Program-made: the position numbers and the translations under genes
Part shown: positions 1-7,630 of the stretch, piece by piece
Layout: each line of letters opens with the position of its first letter
Numbering within the stretch: the stretch's first letter is position 1
NCBI GenBank assembly: GCA_000961805.1
Contig: LADV01000025.1
Span: 1 to 10,375, forward strand
DNA length: 10,375 nt
Direction: 5' to 3'
DNA from: Peptococcaceae bacterium BRH_c23
GTDB lineage: Bacteria; Bacillota_B; Desulfitobacteriia; Desulfitobacteriales; Desulfitobacteriaceae
The notes under the pieces: model-generated
What the model saw: only the letters and a program-made list of their open reading frames with translations
The model's database searches: none
What the model was told of the DNA's origin: nothing

Positions 1-15
1 AACTCTCCAAAAAAA
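1..15 (-). rRNA. 5' end of 16S rRNA gene (partial)
   Basis: Read on the minus strand, the first bases of the window give a T-run followed by GGAGAGTT. This is how Bacillota 16S rRNA genes begin, just before the universal TTGATCCTGGCTC segment, which would lie outside the window. The call rests mainly on context: the preceding 270 bp hold a strong promoter, a boxA antitermination element and the conserved pre-16S leader. The exact mature 5' end is approximate. The operon is transcribed leftward, away from the topoisomerase genes. Confidence 0.8.
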
Positions 16-108
16 GTTATTCAAACTTCTACTATTGAAGAAGATGATTCGCTCATGATTTATTTTGAAACTCCTTCGAGTTTCTCTCATTGGCTGTCCT
101 TGTTGTTT

Positions 109-122
109 AGTTTTCAAAGACC
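109..122 (-). promoter_or_regulatory. boxA antitermination element of the rRNA leader
   Basis: The minus strand reads GGTCTTTGAAAACT, closely matching the boxA-like motif TTCTTTGAAAACT seen in leaders and spacers of Bacillota rRNA operons. In E. coli, boxA recruits NusB-NusE(S10) to prevent premature termination of untranslated rRNA transcripts. Its distance of about 100 nt from the 16S start fits this role. Confidence 0.65.
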
Positions 123-216
123 ATGGACGGTCTGGGTGTCACCGGAGCCCGAAGACACTGTCTTCGCACGTATTAACCTTCTTGCAGGATGGCGGGAGGT
201 GACCAAAGACCATGGA
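115..216. repeat. 13-bp direct repeat in the rRNA leader
   Basis: CAAAGACCATGGA occurs at 115-127 and again at 204-216, 89 bp apart. On the transcribed strand both copies read TCCATGGTCTTTG. The copy nearer 16S continues into the full boxA (GAAAACT), while the promoter-proximal one continues into GTCACC. The upstream copy may therefore be a degenerate second boxA, or a duplication within the leader. Confidence 0.55.
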
Positions 217-288
217 TGGTGGTAAGGTGCCGTGATGACAGTATATTCAACGGCCGTTCAATCGTGCGCGTCTTTGTGGCGCTCAGTT

Positions 289-317
289 ATAATACCATTT
301 TAGAACTATGCTGTCAA
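289..317 (-). promoter_or_regulatory. Strong sigma-70/SigA promoter of the rRNA operon
   Basis: On the minus strand a perfect -35 TTGACA (312-317) is followed after exactly 17 bp by TATTAT (289-294). Just upstream of the -35 (about 318-346) is an A/T-rich stretch that could act as an UP element. Initiation would fall near 282. The promoter lies between the 90-aa ORF stop (362) and the 16S start, so it drives the rRNA operon directly. Confidence 0.85.
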
Positions 318-361
318 CACATTATTTCATAAAATCTCAAATTTCTAGACTGCTTAGATTC

Positions 362-634
362 CTATCCTTCTAAAGTGTGCTCAATCGTTTGAAATGCTGT
401 TTTAAAGTTGTCATTATTGACAATCTGAGCAATTAAATCTCGCTTCTCTTGCTCTGTGTACTCGTAAAAGATGGGGTTTAAATCCCATACGTTTCCTGCA
501 GGGTAGTATCTCAAATTTGCTCTGACCGTTTTTTCAGTATCCTCATTTTTAAAAACTAAAGTCAAAGCGTAATTGTTAAAATTATATTCATTATCGAATC
601 CCGACCCGTTCACAGTTAAATCGGAAATTTCCAT
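362..634 (-). CDS. Hypothetical small protein, 90 aa
   Basis: I do not recognise this protein. The ATG at 632-634 is chosen because TGGAGG (645-650) sits 10 nt upstream. An in-frame GTG at 659-661 would add nine residues but has no SD and would place the SD inside the coding region. The product is soluble, acidic and without cysteine. It has alternating polar and hydrophobic stretches (ALTLVFKN, TVRANLRYYP) that suggest a small beta-rich N-terminal half, and a C-terminal helical half (from about TEQEKRDLI). No signal peptide or membrane segment is seen. It lies between the A subunit of the topoisomerase (145 bp upstream) and the rRNA promoter, on the same strand. No clear terminator separates it from the topoisomerase genes, so it may be a tail gene of that operon. 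Confidence 0.75.
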   Translation of the reverse strand: MEISDLTVNGSGFDNEYNFNNYALTLVFKNEDTEKTVRANLRYYPAGNVWDLNPIFYEYTEQEKRDLIAQIVNNDNFKTAFQTIEHTLEG

Positions 635-779
635 CTCTAAAATACCTCCACTCAAACTCACGTTCGTGTTATATTATGTTGCTTCAGATACTACTTTATT
701 CAGGTATTTTTCTAAAGAACATGGTCAGTCCATTAATCCATTTAATTGCGACCCCACGAACGGAATTAGGTGAACTACT

Positions 780-3203
780 CTAAATAATACTGACCGCAAA
801 GTCATCTAATATTACGGGAATCCATTGCGTTCCAAGTTTTGTCCGGGGCTCCACTTTCACGTTCTTTACAGCAATTTTTGTGACAGTTCCGCTAACTTGG
901 ATAATGTTTAATGAGTCATCCTCTTTGACTTGGGCGATCCCTACGATAAAACCTGTTACTACAGGGTCTACCTTGCTGATAGTAATCCCCTTTCCTGCGC
1001 GTCCCTGGGGTTTGAATTCGGTAAAGGAAGTCCTTTTTAAAAATCCGCGTTCAGTGATAGTTATAAGATCTCTTAACGAACTCTCTGCTTCAGAATCAGA
1101 TAATAACAAGGCATCGACAATCCAATCTTCATCGCCTAAGGCTATTCCTTTAACACCCCGTGATTTTCGACCCATAGGATTAATTTCCGACTCTCCATAG
1201 CGGATCGCTTGTCCTTTGTGGGTTGCCAAAAATAAATCCCTTGGATCATGGCTAAGGAAGACTTTAACCACTGAGTCACCCTCCTTGAGCCCAATGGCTT
1301 CGGGAGAACGAGAGTTTACAAAATCACTAGCTGGACTGCGCATAACCTGTCCATCTTTGGTAACAAATACAAGGTGAACTCCGTCCGAAGTGTCTTTGAT
1401 GGATAAAGTAGAAACAATTTTTTCGCCCTGTGGCAAAGGAAATAGATTGGTTAGTGGACCACCTTTATCTTTATAGCCGACATCAGGAACTGTTTTGGCA
1501 TTAATACTGTAGAATTTTCCAGTTTGGCTGAAGAAATAAAGTGTATCCTTTTCTGAACAAGTTATCTTTTCAGCCAAACTATCTCCATCTTTGAAAACAC
1601 AGATCAGGGCATTAGCTTTGTTTTTCTTGACTTGGAGTGTTGTCCTTTTTATATAGCCATTCTTTGTGAGCATAACTTCGATGAGATTGTCAGGTTCATC
1701 AAAAGAACTCAGATCAAATTGATTTCTCATTTCTTCGGGCAAAATGATGGTCCGTCGATCATCTCCATACTGATCGGAAATGTCTTTGAGTTCCTTTTTA
1801 ATAATGCTGTAGACTTTATTCACATCCGAAAGAATACTTTCTAACTCAGCTATCAACTTTAAGACATCGGCATGCTCCTTTTTAATGCCCTCCAGTTCAT
1901 AGTTCGTTAAATGTTGAAGTTTCATCTCTAAAATTGCTTGTGCTTGAATCTCAGACAGTTCAAAAGTAGTAATTAAGTTAGCCTTAGCTAAGGAAGGGGT
2001 CTTACTGGCCCGAATTATGGCAATCACATCGTCAAGATTATTGATTGCTATAACCAATCCTTCCAGAATGTGTGCTTTCAAACGTGCCTTCTCTAAATCG
2101 AATTCTGTGCGCTTGGTGACAACAATTCTTCTATGGGTGATAAATGCAGCATTAATCTCCTTTAGACCCAGAACCTTCGGAGTGCCTTCTGCTGTAATCA
2201 CTAAGTTAATAATCCCAAACGTATCTTCCATCTGGGTAAACTTATATAAAAGGCGTAAAACGCTGAGAGGATCCGCTTCTTTGCGGCATTCAACCACAAG
2301 ACGAATCCCTTCTCGATCAGATTCATCCCTAACTTCACTTATTCCCTCGATTTTACCTATGTCAGCAAGCGTTTCTATCTTGGCAGCGAGGGTTGACTTA
2401 TTAACTTGATAAGGAATCTCAGTAATTACGATTAAGCTTTTACCATTTTTCCCTTGTTCAATGATCGCTTTGCCACGCATCGTGACTTTTCCACGCCCAG
2501 TTTTGTAGGCATTTACGATCCCCTCAGTGCCGATGATCACTCCACCGGTAGGGAAGTCTGGTCCACTCACCTTTTCTAAGAGCTCATCGACCGTTATCTG
2601 AGGATTATCGATTTGAAGGATCACACTGGCTACAACTTCCCTCAAATTATGGGGAGGCATATTAGACATCATACCTACAGCGATTCCTGAACCCCCATTA
2701 ACCAGCAGATTGGGGAAAGGGCTAGGGAGAACGACAGGTTCTTTCAAGCGTTGATCATAGTTTGCTTTAAAAAGGACCGTATTTTTCTCGATGTCTTGGG
2801 TCATGAGCTGAGATAAATGCGTCATTCTCATTTCTGTGTAACGCATTGCCGCCGCATTGTCTCCATCAATTGAGCCAAAATTCCCTTGACCATCCACCAT
2901 AGGATAGCGTGTGGACCAGGGTTGGGCCATACGTACTGCGGAATCGTAGATTGACGAGTCGCCATGGGGATGGTATTTTCCCATGCAGTCCCCTACCAGA
3001 CGCGCAGACTTGCTATATGGTTTGTCCGTATGCATCCCAATTTCGTCCATCGAAAAAAGAATTCTACGATGAACTGGCTTTAGTCCATCCCTCACATCGG
3101 GAACAGCCCGTTGCAATATAACATGTTTGGAATAACCCAAGAACGATTCTGGTAAAACGTCTTCAAGGGGACGTTGGCTAATGTTGTCCTCTAATATACT
3201 CAT
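780..3203 (-). CDS. gyrA: Type IIA DNA topoisomerase subunit A (GyrA or ParC)
   Basis: This is the DNA breakage-reunion subunit, 807 aa, acting with the adjacent B subunit as an A2B2 enzyme that passes one duplex through another. Catalytic Tyr122 follows Arg121 in AAAMRYTE. The quinolone region GDSSIYDS carries Ser83 and Asp87, and intercalating Ile174 is in GSGIAVGM; the numbering equals E. coli GyrA. The winged-helix and tower domains run to about 365, a coiled coil to about 480, and the C-terminal beta-pinwheel from about 505. The first blade ([16 protein letters not shown]) lacks the QRRGGKG box diagnostic of gyrase. A related QGRAGKG occurs only at 733-739. The N-terminal half is gyrase-like ([25 protein letters not shown]). 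The start is ATG with an upstream GGAAGGGG, 25 bp after the B gene. The family is certain; gyrase versus topoisomerase IV is not, and the symbol is provisional. Confidence 0.93.
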   Translation of the reverse strand: MSILEDNISQRPLEDVLPESFLGYSKHVILQRAVPDVRDGLKPVHRRILFSMDEIGMHTDKPYSKSARLVGDCMGKYHPHGDSSIYDSAVRMAQPWSTRYPMVDGQGNFGSIDGDNAAAMRYTEMRMTHLSQLMTQDIEKNTVLFKANYDQRLKEPVVLPSPFPNLLVNGGSGIAVGMMSNMPPHNLREVVASVILQIDNPQITVDELLEKVSGPDFPTGGVIIGTEGIVNAYKTGRGKVTMRGKAIIEQGKNGKSLIVITEIPYQVNKSTLAAKIETLADIGKIEGISEVRDESDREGIRLVVECRKEADPLSVLRLLYKFTQMEDTFGIINLVITAEGTPKVLGLKEINAAFITHRRIVVTKRTEFDLEKARLKAHILEGLVIAINNLDDVIAIIRASKTPSLAKANLITTFELSEIQAQAILEMKLQHLTNYELEGIKKEHADVLKLIAELESILSDVNKVYSIIKKELKDISDQYGDDRRTIILPEEMRNQFDLSSFDEPDNLIEVMLTKNGYIKRTTLQVKKNKANALICVFKDGDSLAEKITCSEKDTLYFFSQTGKFYSINAKTVPDVGYKDKGGPLTNLFPLPQGEKIVSTLSIKDTSDGVHLVFVTKDGQVMRSPASDFVNSRSPEAIGLKEGDSVVKVFLSHDPRDLFLATHKGQAIRYGESEINPMGRKSRGVKGIALGDEDWIVDALLLSDSEAESSLRDLITITERGFLKRTSFTEFKPQGRAGKGITISKVDPVVTGFIVGIAQVKEDDSLNIIQVSGTVTKIAVKNVKVEPRTKLGTQWIPVILDDFAVSII

Positions 3204-3228
3204 TGGGTATTAACCCCTTCCAAAAATT

Positions 3229-5142
3229 CTACATATCATCGTCAGTAAACACAATATTCTCCATCAGAAAATCACGTCTTGGCTCGACTTGCTCACTCAT
3301 GAGGATTCTCAGTTTCCGTTCTGCCTCCAGAAGATCATCGATCGTCACCTGAATCATGCGTCGATTGGCTGGATTCAAGGTTGTTTCCCAAAGTTGCTCC
3401 GGATTCATTTCCCCAAGCCCTTTATAACGTGAAATCTTGGCTGTCTTGCCCAATTCCTTGAGTTCTTTCTTAAGTTCGTTCTCATCAAAAGCGTAGCGGA
3501 TTATCTTGCCCCGTTCTTTCTCAACTTTATATAACGGAGATTGAGCAATAAAAACTCGTCCGTTTAAAATTAGCGGTTTCATGTAGCGATAGAAAAATGT
3601 CAACAACAGACAGCGGATATGTGCTCCGTCAATGTCAGCATCTGTCATAATACAAACACGAGCATAATTACCCTTCTCTAAATCGAATTCTTTTCCGATA
3701 CCAGAGCCTACTGCTGTGATAATGCTCCTAATCTCCTCATTTTCTAGAACTTTATCGATCTTGGCTCGGTAGGTGTTAATGACTTTTCCTCGCAATGGAA
3801 GGATCGCTTGGAACCGTCGGTCACGACCCATTTTAGCAGAACCTCCTGCACTATCCCCTTCGACAAGAAAGAGTTCATTACGAGATTTATCCTTCCCGCT
3901 ACAGGCCGCGAGTTTACCGCTTAAGGCCTTAACTTCAGCATCACGAGCCTTCTTTTTCAGTTCCTTAGCTTTCTTAGCAGCTAATCTCAGTAGGCAAGTC
4001 GTCAAGGACCGGTTGATAACCTCTTTAGCAACAGCAGGGTTTTGGTCAAAGAATTGGCTTATCCCCTCATTAGTTAGCGACTGAACAATCCCTTCAACTT
4101 CCATATTAGAAAGTCTGGTTTTAGTCTGCCCCTCAAATTGAGGCTCTTTAATCTTGAGTGATAGTACACAAGTCAAGCCATCTTTAAGGTCGTCGCCAAT
4201 TAGATTTTCATCTTTTTTGAAAAGATTATTCCGCCGTCCGTAAAGATTAAAAACTTTGGTCAAAGCCGTGCGAAATCCCGACTCATGAGTCCCACCCTCA
4301 TCTGTAGGGATATTATTAACATAGGAATGCAGAGATTCGTCGTCTCCATCGTTGTACTTAATGGCACACTCCACAACGACATCATCTTTTTCCCCTTTGA
4401 AATAGATGGGCTTCTTATGCACTGGGGAAACACCCGATACTTTATTTAAGTGTTCAATAAAGCCAATGATGCCATTTTGAGCATAAAAGGTTTCCGATTT
4501 AGGCTCTCCGCGTAAATCTGTCAGAACGATAGTTAAGTCATTGTTGAGAAATGAAAGCTCCATCAAACGACTGCGCAGGGTATCATATTTGAAGACCGTT
4601 GTCTCTTTAAAAATAAGGGGGTCCGGTTTGAAAACGACCGATGTACCTGTTCCTGTCACCTTTTTCCCGATGGTATGTAAATCTGCTTTAAGCTGACCAC
4701 CATTGATATACTCAACACGATAACGTTTTCCATTCCGTCTTATCTCGACGGTCAAGTAAACAGACAAGGCATTTACGACACTTGCCCCGACGCCATGCAA
4801 TCCTCCGGATGTTTTATAGGTATTCCCATCAAACTTCCCCCCGGCATGTAACGTCTCAAAGGCTAAACGTACAGCCGAAACTTTTTTGACAGAATGTATG
4901 TCAACTGGAATTCCACGCCCATTGTCATCGATCTTCATGGATCCGTCTGGATTAATAGTGACCTCGATTCGATCACAAAATCCAGCTCCAGCCTCATCGA
5001 TGGCGTTATCAATAATTTCATAAGCTAGGTGGTGCAGACCTCTACTCCCAGTGGAACCGATATACATTCCAGGTCGTTTGCGAACTGCCTCCAAACCTTC
5101 TAAGACCTGGATAGATTCTGCATTATACTGTGTTTCTGACAA
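3229..5142 (-). CDS. gyrB: Type IIA DNA topoisomerase subunit B (GyrB or ParE)
   Basis: This is the ATPase subunit, 637 aa, the usual length for GyrB/ParE of Gram-positives. The GHKL ATPase domain has general base Glu42 and Asn46 (EIIDNAIDEA), Asp73 in DDNGRGIP, the lid loop GGLHGVGAS (113-121) and the transducer lysine Lys341 in QTKTRL. The TOPRIM domain has Glu429 in VEGDSAGGSA, PLRGK (449-453) and the metal-binding DADIDGAH (Asp501, Asp503). RYKGLGEMNP (572-581) follows. The start is TTG (5140-5142), supported by AAGGAAGTGA seven bases upstream. The loop before the ATP lid reads YKTSGG, as in many ParE proteins, where GyrB usually has YKVSGG. recF, which commonly precedes gyrB near the origin, is absent here. 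Together these suggest a second, ParE-like copy. The symbol is provisional. Confidence 0.93.
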   Translation of the reverse strand: MSETQYNAESIQVLEGLEAVRKRPGMYIGSTGSRGLHHLAYEIIDNAIDEAGAGFCDRIEVTINPDGSMKIDDNGRGIPVDIHSVKKVSAVRLAFETLHAGGKFDGNTYKTSGGLHGVGASVVNALSVYLTVEIRRNGKRYRVEYINGGQLKADLHTIGKKVTGTGTSVVFKPDPLIFKETTVFKYDTLRSRLMELSFLNNDLTIVLTDLRGEPKSETFYAQNGIIGFIEHLNKVSGVSPVHKKPIYFKGEKDDVVVECAIKYNDGDDESLHSYVNNIPTDEGGTHESGFRTALTKVFNLYGRRNNLFKKDENLIGDDLKDGLTCVLSLKIKEPQFEGQTKTRLSNMEVEGIVQSLTNEGISQFFDQNPAVAKEVINRSLTTCLLRLAAKKAKELKKKARDAEVKALSGKLAACSGKDKSRNELFLVEGDSAGGSAKMGRDRRFQAILPLRGKVINTYRAKIDKVLENEEIRSIITAVGSGIGKEFDLEKGNYARVCIMTDADIDGAHIRCLLLTFFYRYMKPLILNGRVFIAQSPLYKVEKERGKIIRYAFDENELKKELKELGKTAKISRYKGLGEMNPEQLWETTLNPANRRMIQVTIDDLLEAERKLRILMSEQVEPRRDFLMENIVFTDDDM

Positions 5143-5183
5143 GACTAGTTCACTTCCTTAATGATTCTCATTTACTAAGCCCT

Positions 5184-5243
5184 GGATAAGTAGTTTAAGC
5201 TTCAGATGAGTAAAACTCCACCCGAAGTCAGTTTTCCTTATCC
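5184..5243 (-). repeat. Nested inverted repeats in the topoisomerase mRNA leader
   Basis: An outer pair GGATAAG/CTTATCC (5237-5243 and 5184-5190 on the minus strand) encloses an inner hairpin AAAACT/AGTTTT (5230-5235 and 5212-5217, 12-nt loop). They lie in the predicted 5' UTR of the topoisomerase operon, ending about 40 nt before the TTG start. They could fold into a leader structure or bind a regulator. The arms are short and chance is possible. Confidence 0.35.
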
Positions 5244-5265
5244 GATGGTTATCAATAATAAGTAC

Positions 5266-5293
5266 ATTATCATCTGATTCACCTATTTGTCCA
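5266..5293 (-). promoter_or_regulatory. Candidate promoter of the topoisomerase operon
   Basis: On the minus strand, TGGACA (5288-5293) and GATAAT (5266-5271) are separated by 16 bp. It lies just after the usp terminator and about 120 bp before the B-subunit start, giving a 5' UTR of roughly 115 nt. The -35 differs from TTGACA and the -10 from TATAAT by one base each. No better pair was seen in this gap. Confidence 0.5.
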
Positions 5294-5314
5294 GAAAACT
5301 TACCTGAATAACTC

Positions 5315-5361
5315 TAATAAAATAATAATGAGAACGCTCAGTAACTGCTGTGCGTTCTCAT
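5315..5361 (-). terminator. Rho-independent terminator after uspA
   Basis: Perfect 10-bp arms ATGAGAACGC (5328-5337) and GCGTTCTCAT (5352-5361) enclose a 14-nt loop. On the minus strand the stem is followed directly by a T-rich tract (TATTATTTTATT, about 5315-5327). It begins nine bases after the uspA stop, so it ends the hpp-uspA transcript and insulates the topoisomerase genes. Confidence 0.8.
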
Positions 5362-5369
5362 GACTCTTC

Positions 5370-5795
5370 TTATTTAACGATCATGACCGGGCATTCTGCC
5401 TTGCTTAAAACACGTTGGCTAACACTACCCAGCAAGGAACCAGCGATCGGTCCATATCCGCGGTTACCCATAACCACCAGGTCTACCTCTCCATTCTTAA
5501 TCTCTTCTAGAATAGCAACCGCTGGATGTCCTGGAATTAACTTCTTTTCGATAGGTACTTTCCCAGGGTCAATTTTGGTCAAAGTTACCGTCAAAGCCTC
5601 TCCCCCATAAATACTAATTTCTTCTTGAGGGACACTTATTCCACTAGAGAGTGTATATCCTAAAGCCTCCGGTGTGAAAACAACATGCAGAAGGACGATA
5701 CGGGAAGCAAACTTCTTGGCAATCTTTAAAGCAACCATCAACGCACGCTGTGCTGTCTCAGAAGCATCCGTCGGGACCAAAATAGTCTTAAACAT
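5370..5795 (-). CDS. Universal stress protein, UspA family (ATP-binding type)
   Basis: This is a 141-aa single-domain universal stress protein, the normal size. The N-terminal strand MFKTILVPTDASE (Asp10) and the C-terminal nucleotide motif G-x2-G-x9-G-S (Gly110, Gly113, Gly123, Ser124) mark the ATP-binding subgroup; the chain ends in the typical strand CPVMIVK. Such proteins form dimers in the cytoplasm and are induced by starvation or stress, with roles that are usually poorly defined. The ATG at 5793-5795 is chosen because AAAGGGGGCG lies just upstream; a longer in-frame reading to 5852 would add a lysine/arginine-rich leader that does not belong to the family. It follows the HPP gene by 106 bp on the same strand and ends at a strong terminator, so the two are probably cotranscribed. 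Confidence 0.92.
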   Translation of the reverse strand: MFKTILVPTDASETAQRALMVALKIAKKFASRIVLLHVVFTPEALGYTLSSGISVPQEEISIYGGEALTVTLTKIDPGKVPIEKKLIPGHPAVAILEEIKNGEVDLVVMGNRGYGPIAGSLLGSVSQRVLSKAECPVMIVK

Positions 5796-5901
5796 TTTTA
5801 TCGCCCCCTTTCTTTGTCCTTGATAATTAATAAACTTCTTTCTTGGCCCCAAAGTTTCAAACTCAATTCTTCGTTTCTTTTTTATAATCTCGAACCTCGA
5901 A

Positions 5902-6429
5902 TTAAAGCCAATACCTTGGGTAGTGTCTATTAGGTGATAGGTTATTTGTAAGGACTCCGACCACGACTAAGATGACCATTCCACCTGCTATAGTCACTAT
6001 ATAATCAAGCTGGGCTTTCCCTAAAACGGCAAATAATGCGGTTGCTCCCCCTGGTGGATGTGTTGTCTTTGTTAGAAGCATGATCAGCAAAGCGAGTGCC
6101 GTGCCTAAGGCAGGCGTCCACCAGGTTAGACCAAACATCATAAACGTTGTAACACCCGCCGCTGCCGAAAATATTTGGCCGAATACCACATTACGAGGCT
6201 GTGAGAGAGGAGCATCAGGAACCCCGTAAATTAGAACCGCAGATGCGCCAAACGATGCCACAATCATCAGATCAAACGTGTTATATAAAAACGTAATAGC
6301 CCATATGCCAAAAAGAGTACCTAATAAAGAAAGGATCACATCTAACGGTGGAGGGGAAATAAGGGGAGTAGTTCTCTTGTTACCCTTCATTTTAGTTAGA
6401 TAGCTAATCAGAAACGACCGTACCTGCAC
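5902..6429 (-). CDS. HPP family integral membrane protein
   Basis: This 175-aa membrane protein of the HPP family carries the signature KTTHPPGGATAL (His124-Pro-Pro) and the conserved stretch FGASAVLIYGVPDAPLSQPR (60-79). About five hydrophobic segments are visible: roughly 30-50, 52-70, 84-101, 106-121 and 142-161. Cyanobacterial and plastid HPP members have been linked to nitrite transport; in Clostridia the substrate is unknown, so the role here is open. The start is GTG (6427-6429), supported by GGGAGTGAG upstream; the next ATG, at codon 14, has no SD. It is single-domain, without the CBS or Usp fusions found in some relatives. The separate uspA gene 106 bp downstream suggests that membrane transport and stress sensing are linked in one transcript. 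Confidence 0.88.
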   Translation of the reverse strand: MQVRSFLISYLTKMKGNKRTTPLISPPPLDVILSLLGTLFGIWAITFLYNTFDLMIVASFGASAVLIYGVPDAPLSQPRNVVFGQIFSAAAGVTTFMMFGLTWWTPALGTALALLIMLLTKTTHPPGGATALFAVLGKAQLDYIVTIAGGMVILVVVGVLTNNLSPNRHYPRYWL

Positions 6430-6465
6430 ATTAACTCACTCCCAGTCCGAATTTCAATAATTTTA

Positions 6466-6471
6466 ATTATA
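6466..6471 (-). promoter_or_regulatory. Possible -10 element of the hpp-uspA promoter
   Basis: A perfect TATAAT on the minus strand lies 36 bp before the GTG start of the HPP gene in an A/T-rich setting. No convincing -35 is found at 16-18 bp; TTGATT lies 23 bp away. Only the -10 match is seen, so this is tentative. Confidence 0.3.
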
Positions 6472-6548
6472 TCTTATTTTGGCTGAGAATTCGTAATCAA
6501 TGTCACACTTTTTCCAGTAATCATCCACTGTTCAAAGAGGAGACAAGC

Positions 6549-6596
6549 ATGCATAATGGAATTATCCATAACACTCTGATTGGAGGAAGGCTATGA
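6549..6596 (+). CDS. 15-aa leader ORF coupled to the metallophosphoesterase
   Basis: ATG (6549-6551) is preceded, six bases away, by AGAGGAG. The frame encodes MHNGIIHNTLIGGRL and stops at TGA (6594-6596). The stop overlaps the ATG of the next gene (6593-6595) in the classic ATGA arrangement, and the next gene's own SD (GGAGG) lies inside this ORF. Ribosomes terminating here could reinitiate on the phosphoesterase. There is no run of codons for a single amino acid, so amino-acid attenuation is not indicated. Whether the peptide is made is unproven; the SD and the exact overlap are what support it. Confidence 0.5.
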   Translation: MHNGIIHNTLIGGRL

Positions 6597-7630
6597 GAAA
6601 GCTTCTACTGCTTCCACTGCTTCTGCTCCCTTTTATGTTTCTTCTTACTGTCAATGTATCTGGATCCAAAGCTGCTTTCTCTCTAAATCAAGTTCGAAGT
6701 TTACCGACTCTCGGCAAATCTTATGTATCTCCCATCAACTCTTCTCTAAGGTCACAAACAGATGAGTCGCAAGAGATTACACCAGATTTGCGTTTTGGGG
6801 TAATTAGCGACACTCACGTAAAAAGTACTGACCCCGTAACCCAAAACAAATTTCAACAGATGCTCATTGATATGGAAAAGCTGAAGGTCCCAAATTTAGT
6901 AATCAACGGTGATTTAGGTGATGGGCTGCCGCAAGACTACGATACTTTAGAAAAACTTATTAAGCGAAAGAATAATCGTCCAGCGCTTTATTACACGATT
7001 GGAAACCACGAATTTTACAAAGCTTACCATAACCCCATCACAAATGCCTGGAGTCCTGAAACCTTCCCTAACGGTGAAACAAACGAAGCCGCACTCGGTC
7101 GGTTTCTCGATTTTACAAAGCGTAGTAAAGTTTATTATGACGAATATTTAAATAGCTATCATTTTATTTTTCTTGGCTCAGAGAAATCGGCAATGACTGA
7201 TCCTGCCTATGGCGATAGAGCTTATCTATCAGAAGAGCAGTTGGGTTGGCTGGAGTCAAAGCTCAGGGAAAATCATACACCTGGTAAACCCATTTTCGTA
7301 TTTCTCCATCAACCACTGCTTCGGCTGGGTTCTACCTTAAGTAAGCCAGACTTTGTTATCCAGGCTGATCGTCTACGAGAAATCCTGAATCACTTTCCAG
7401 AGGTAATTTTCTTCTCCGGCCATATTCACCGTCAATTGAAGCTTTCAACGACAATCCTCAAACAAGAGTTTACCATGGTAAACAGTTCCTCTGTCGCTCT
7501 TCCACGCGATGCCAACGGACAAGCCCTCCCTAACCAAAGTGAAGGTCTAGTCGTCGAAGTCGTAAGAAACAAAGTGATTATCAAAGGGCGAGACTTCCTG
7601 ACTAAAAACTGGATTCAAGTTTCTCTGTAG
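6593..7630 (+). CDS. Exported or membrane-anchored metallophosphoesterase
   Basis: This 345-aa calcineurin-like phosphoesterase has the full set of dinuclear metal motifs: DTH (Asp73, His75), GDLGD (Asp107), GNHE (Asn138, His139), His239 in FLHQP and GHIH (His277, His279). It would hydrolyse phosphate mono- or diesters with a pair of metals such as Mn or Fe; the substrate cannot be read from sequence. The N-terminus MRKLLLL followed by about 17 hydrophobic residues is a signal peptide or anchor, with possible cleavage around SGSKAA, so the enzyme acts outside the membrane. A low-complexity polar linker (about 30-62) precedes the catalytic domain. The start is supported by GGAGG seven bases upstream. 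It is divergent from hpp and overlaps the 3' end of the opposite CBO0543 gene by 16 bp. Confidence 0.9.
   Translation: MRKLLLLPLLLLPFMFLLTVNVSGSKAAFSLNQVRSLPTLGKSYVSPINSSLRSQTDESQEITPDLRFGVISDTHVKSTDPVTQNKFQQMLIDMEKLKVPNLVINGDLGDGLPQDYDTLEKLIKRKNNRPALYYTIGNHEFYKAYHNPITNAWSPETFPNGETNEAALGRFLDFTKRSKVYYDEYLNSYHFIFLGSEKSAMTDPAYGDRAYLSEEQLGWLESKLRENHTPGKPIFVFLHQPLLRLGSTLSKPDFVIQADRLREILNHFPEVIFFSGHIHRQLKLSTTILKQEFTMVNSSSVALPRDANGQALPNQSEGLVVEVVRNKVIIKGRDFLTKNWIQVSL

Larger units (their letters stand above)
16..282 (-). other. rRNA operon leader (pre-16S transcribed spacer)
   Basis: This is the transcribed leader between the rRNA promoter and the 16S gene. It contains a boxA-like element, a perfect 10-bp palindrome AACGGCCGTT (249-258), a compact hairpin with arms CGAAGAC/GTCTTCG (150-166) and a hairpin GAAACTC/GAGTTTC with a 4-nt loop (67-84). 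Such leaders carry antitermination signals and half of the RNase III processing stem that pairs with sequence downstream of 16S. No open frame of note is present. The conserved text around TCATGAGC near the 16S end is typical of Peptococcaceae-like leaders, from memory rather than a search. Confidence 0.7.

Noticed and set aside
661..762. Inverted repeat CGTTCGTG/CACGAACG around the start of the 90-aa gene
   Set aside because: Arms of only 8 bp separated by 86 bp; likely chance.
880..2409. Several plus-strand open frames (880-1200, 1632-1844, 2017-2409) inside the A-subunit gene
   Set aside because: They lie opposite a gene with full family identity, lack SD sites and show no family features; they are antisense shadows.
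5796..5852. Longer N-terminus for the universal stress protein
   Set aside because: The SD lies inside this extension and the family begins at the chosen Met.
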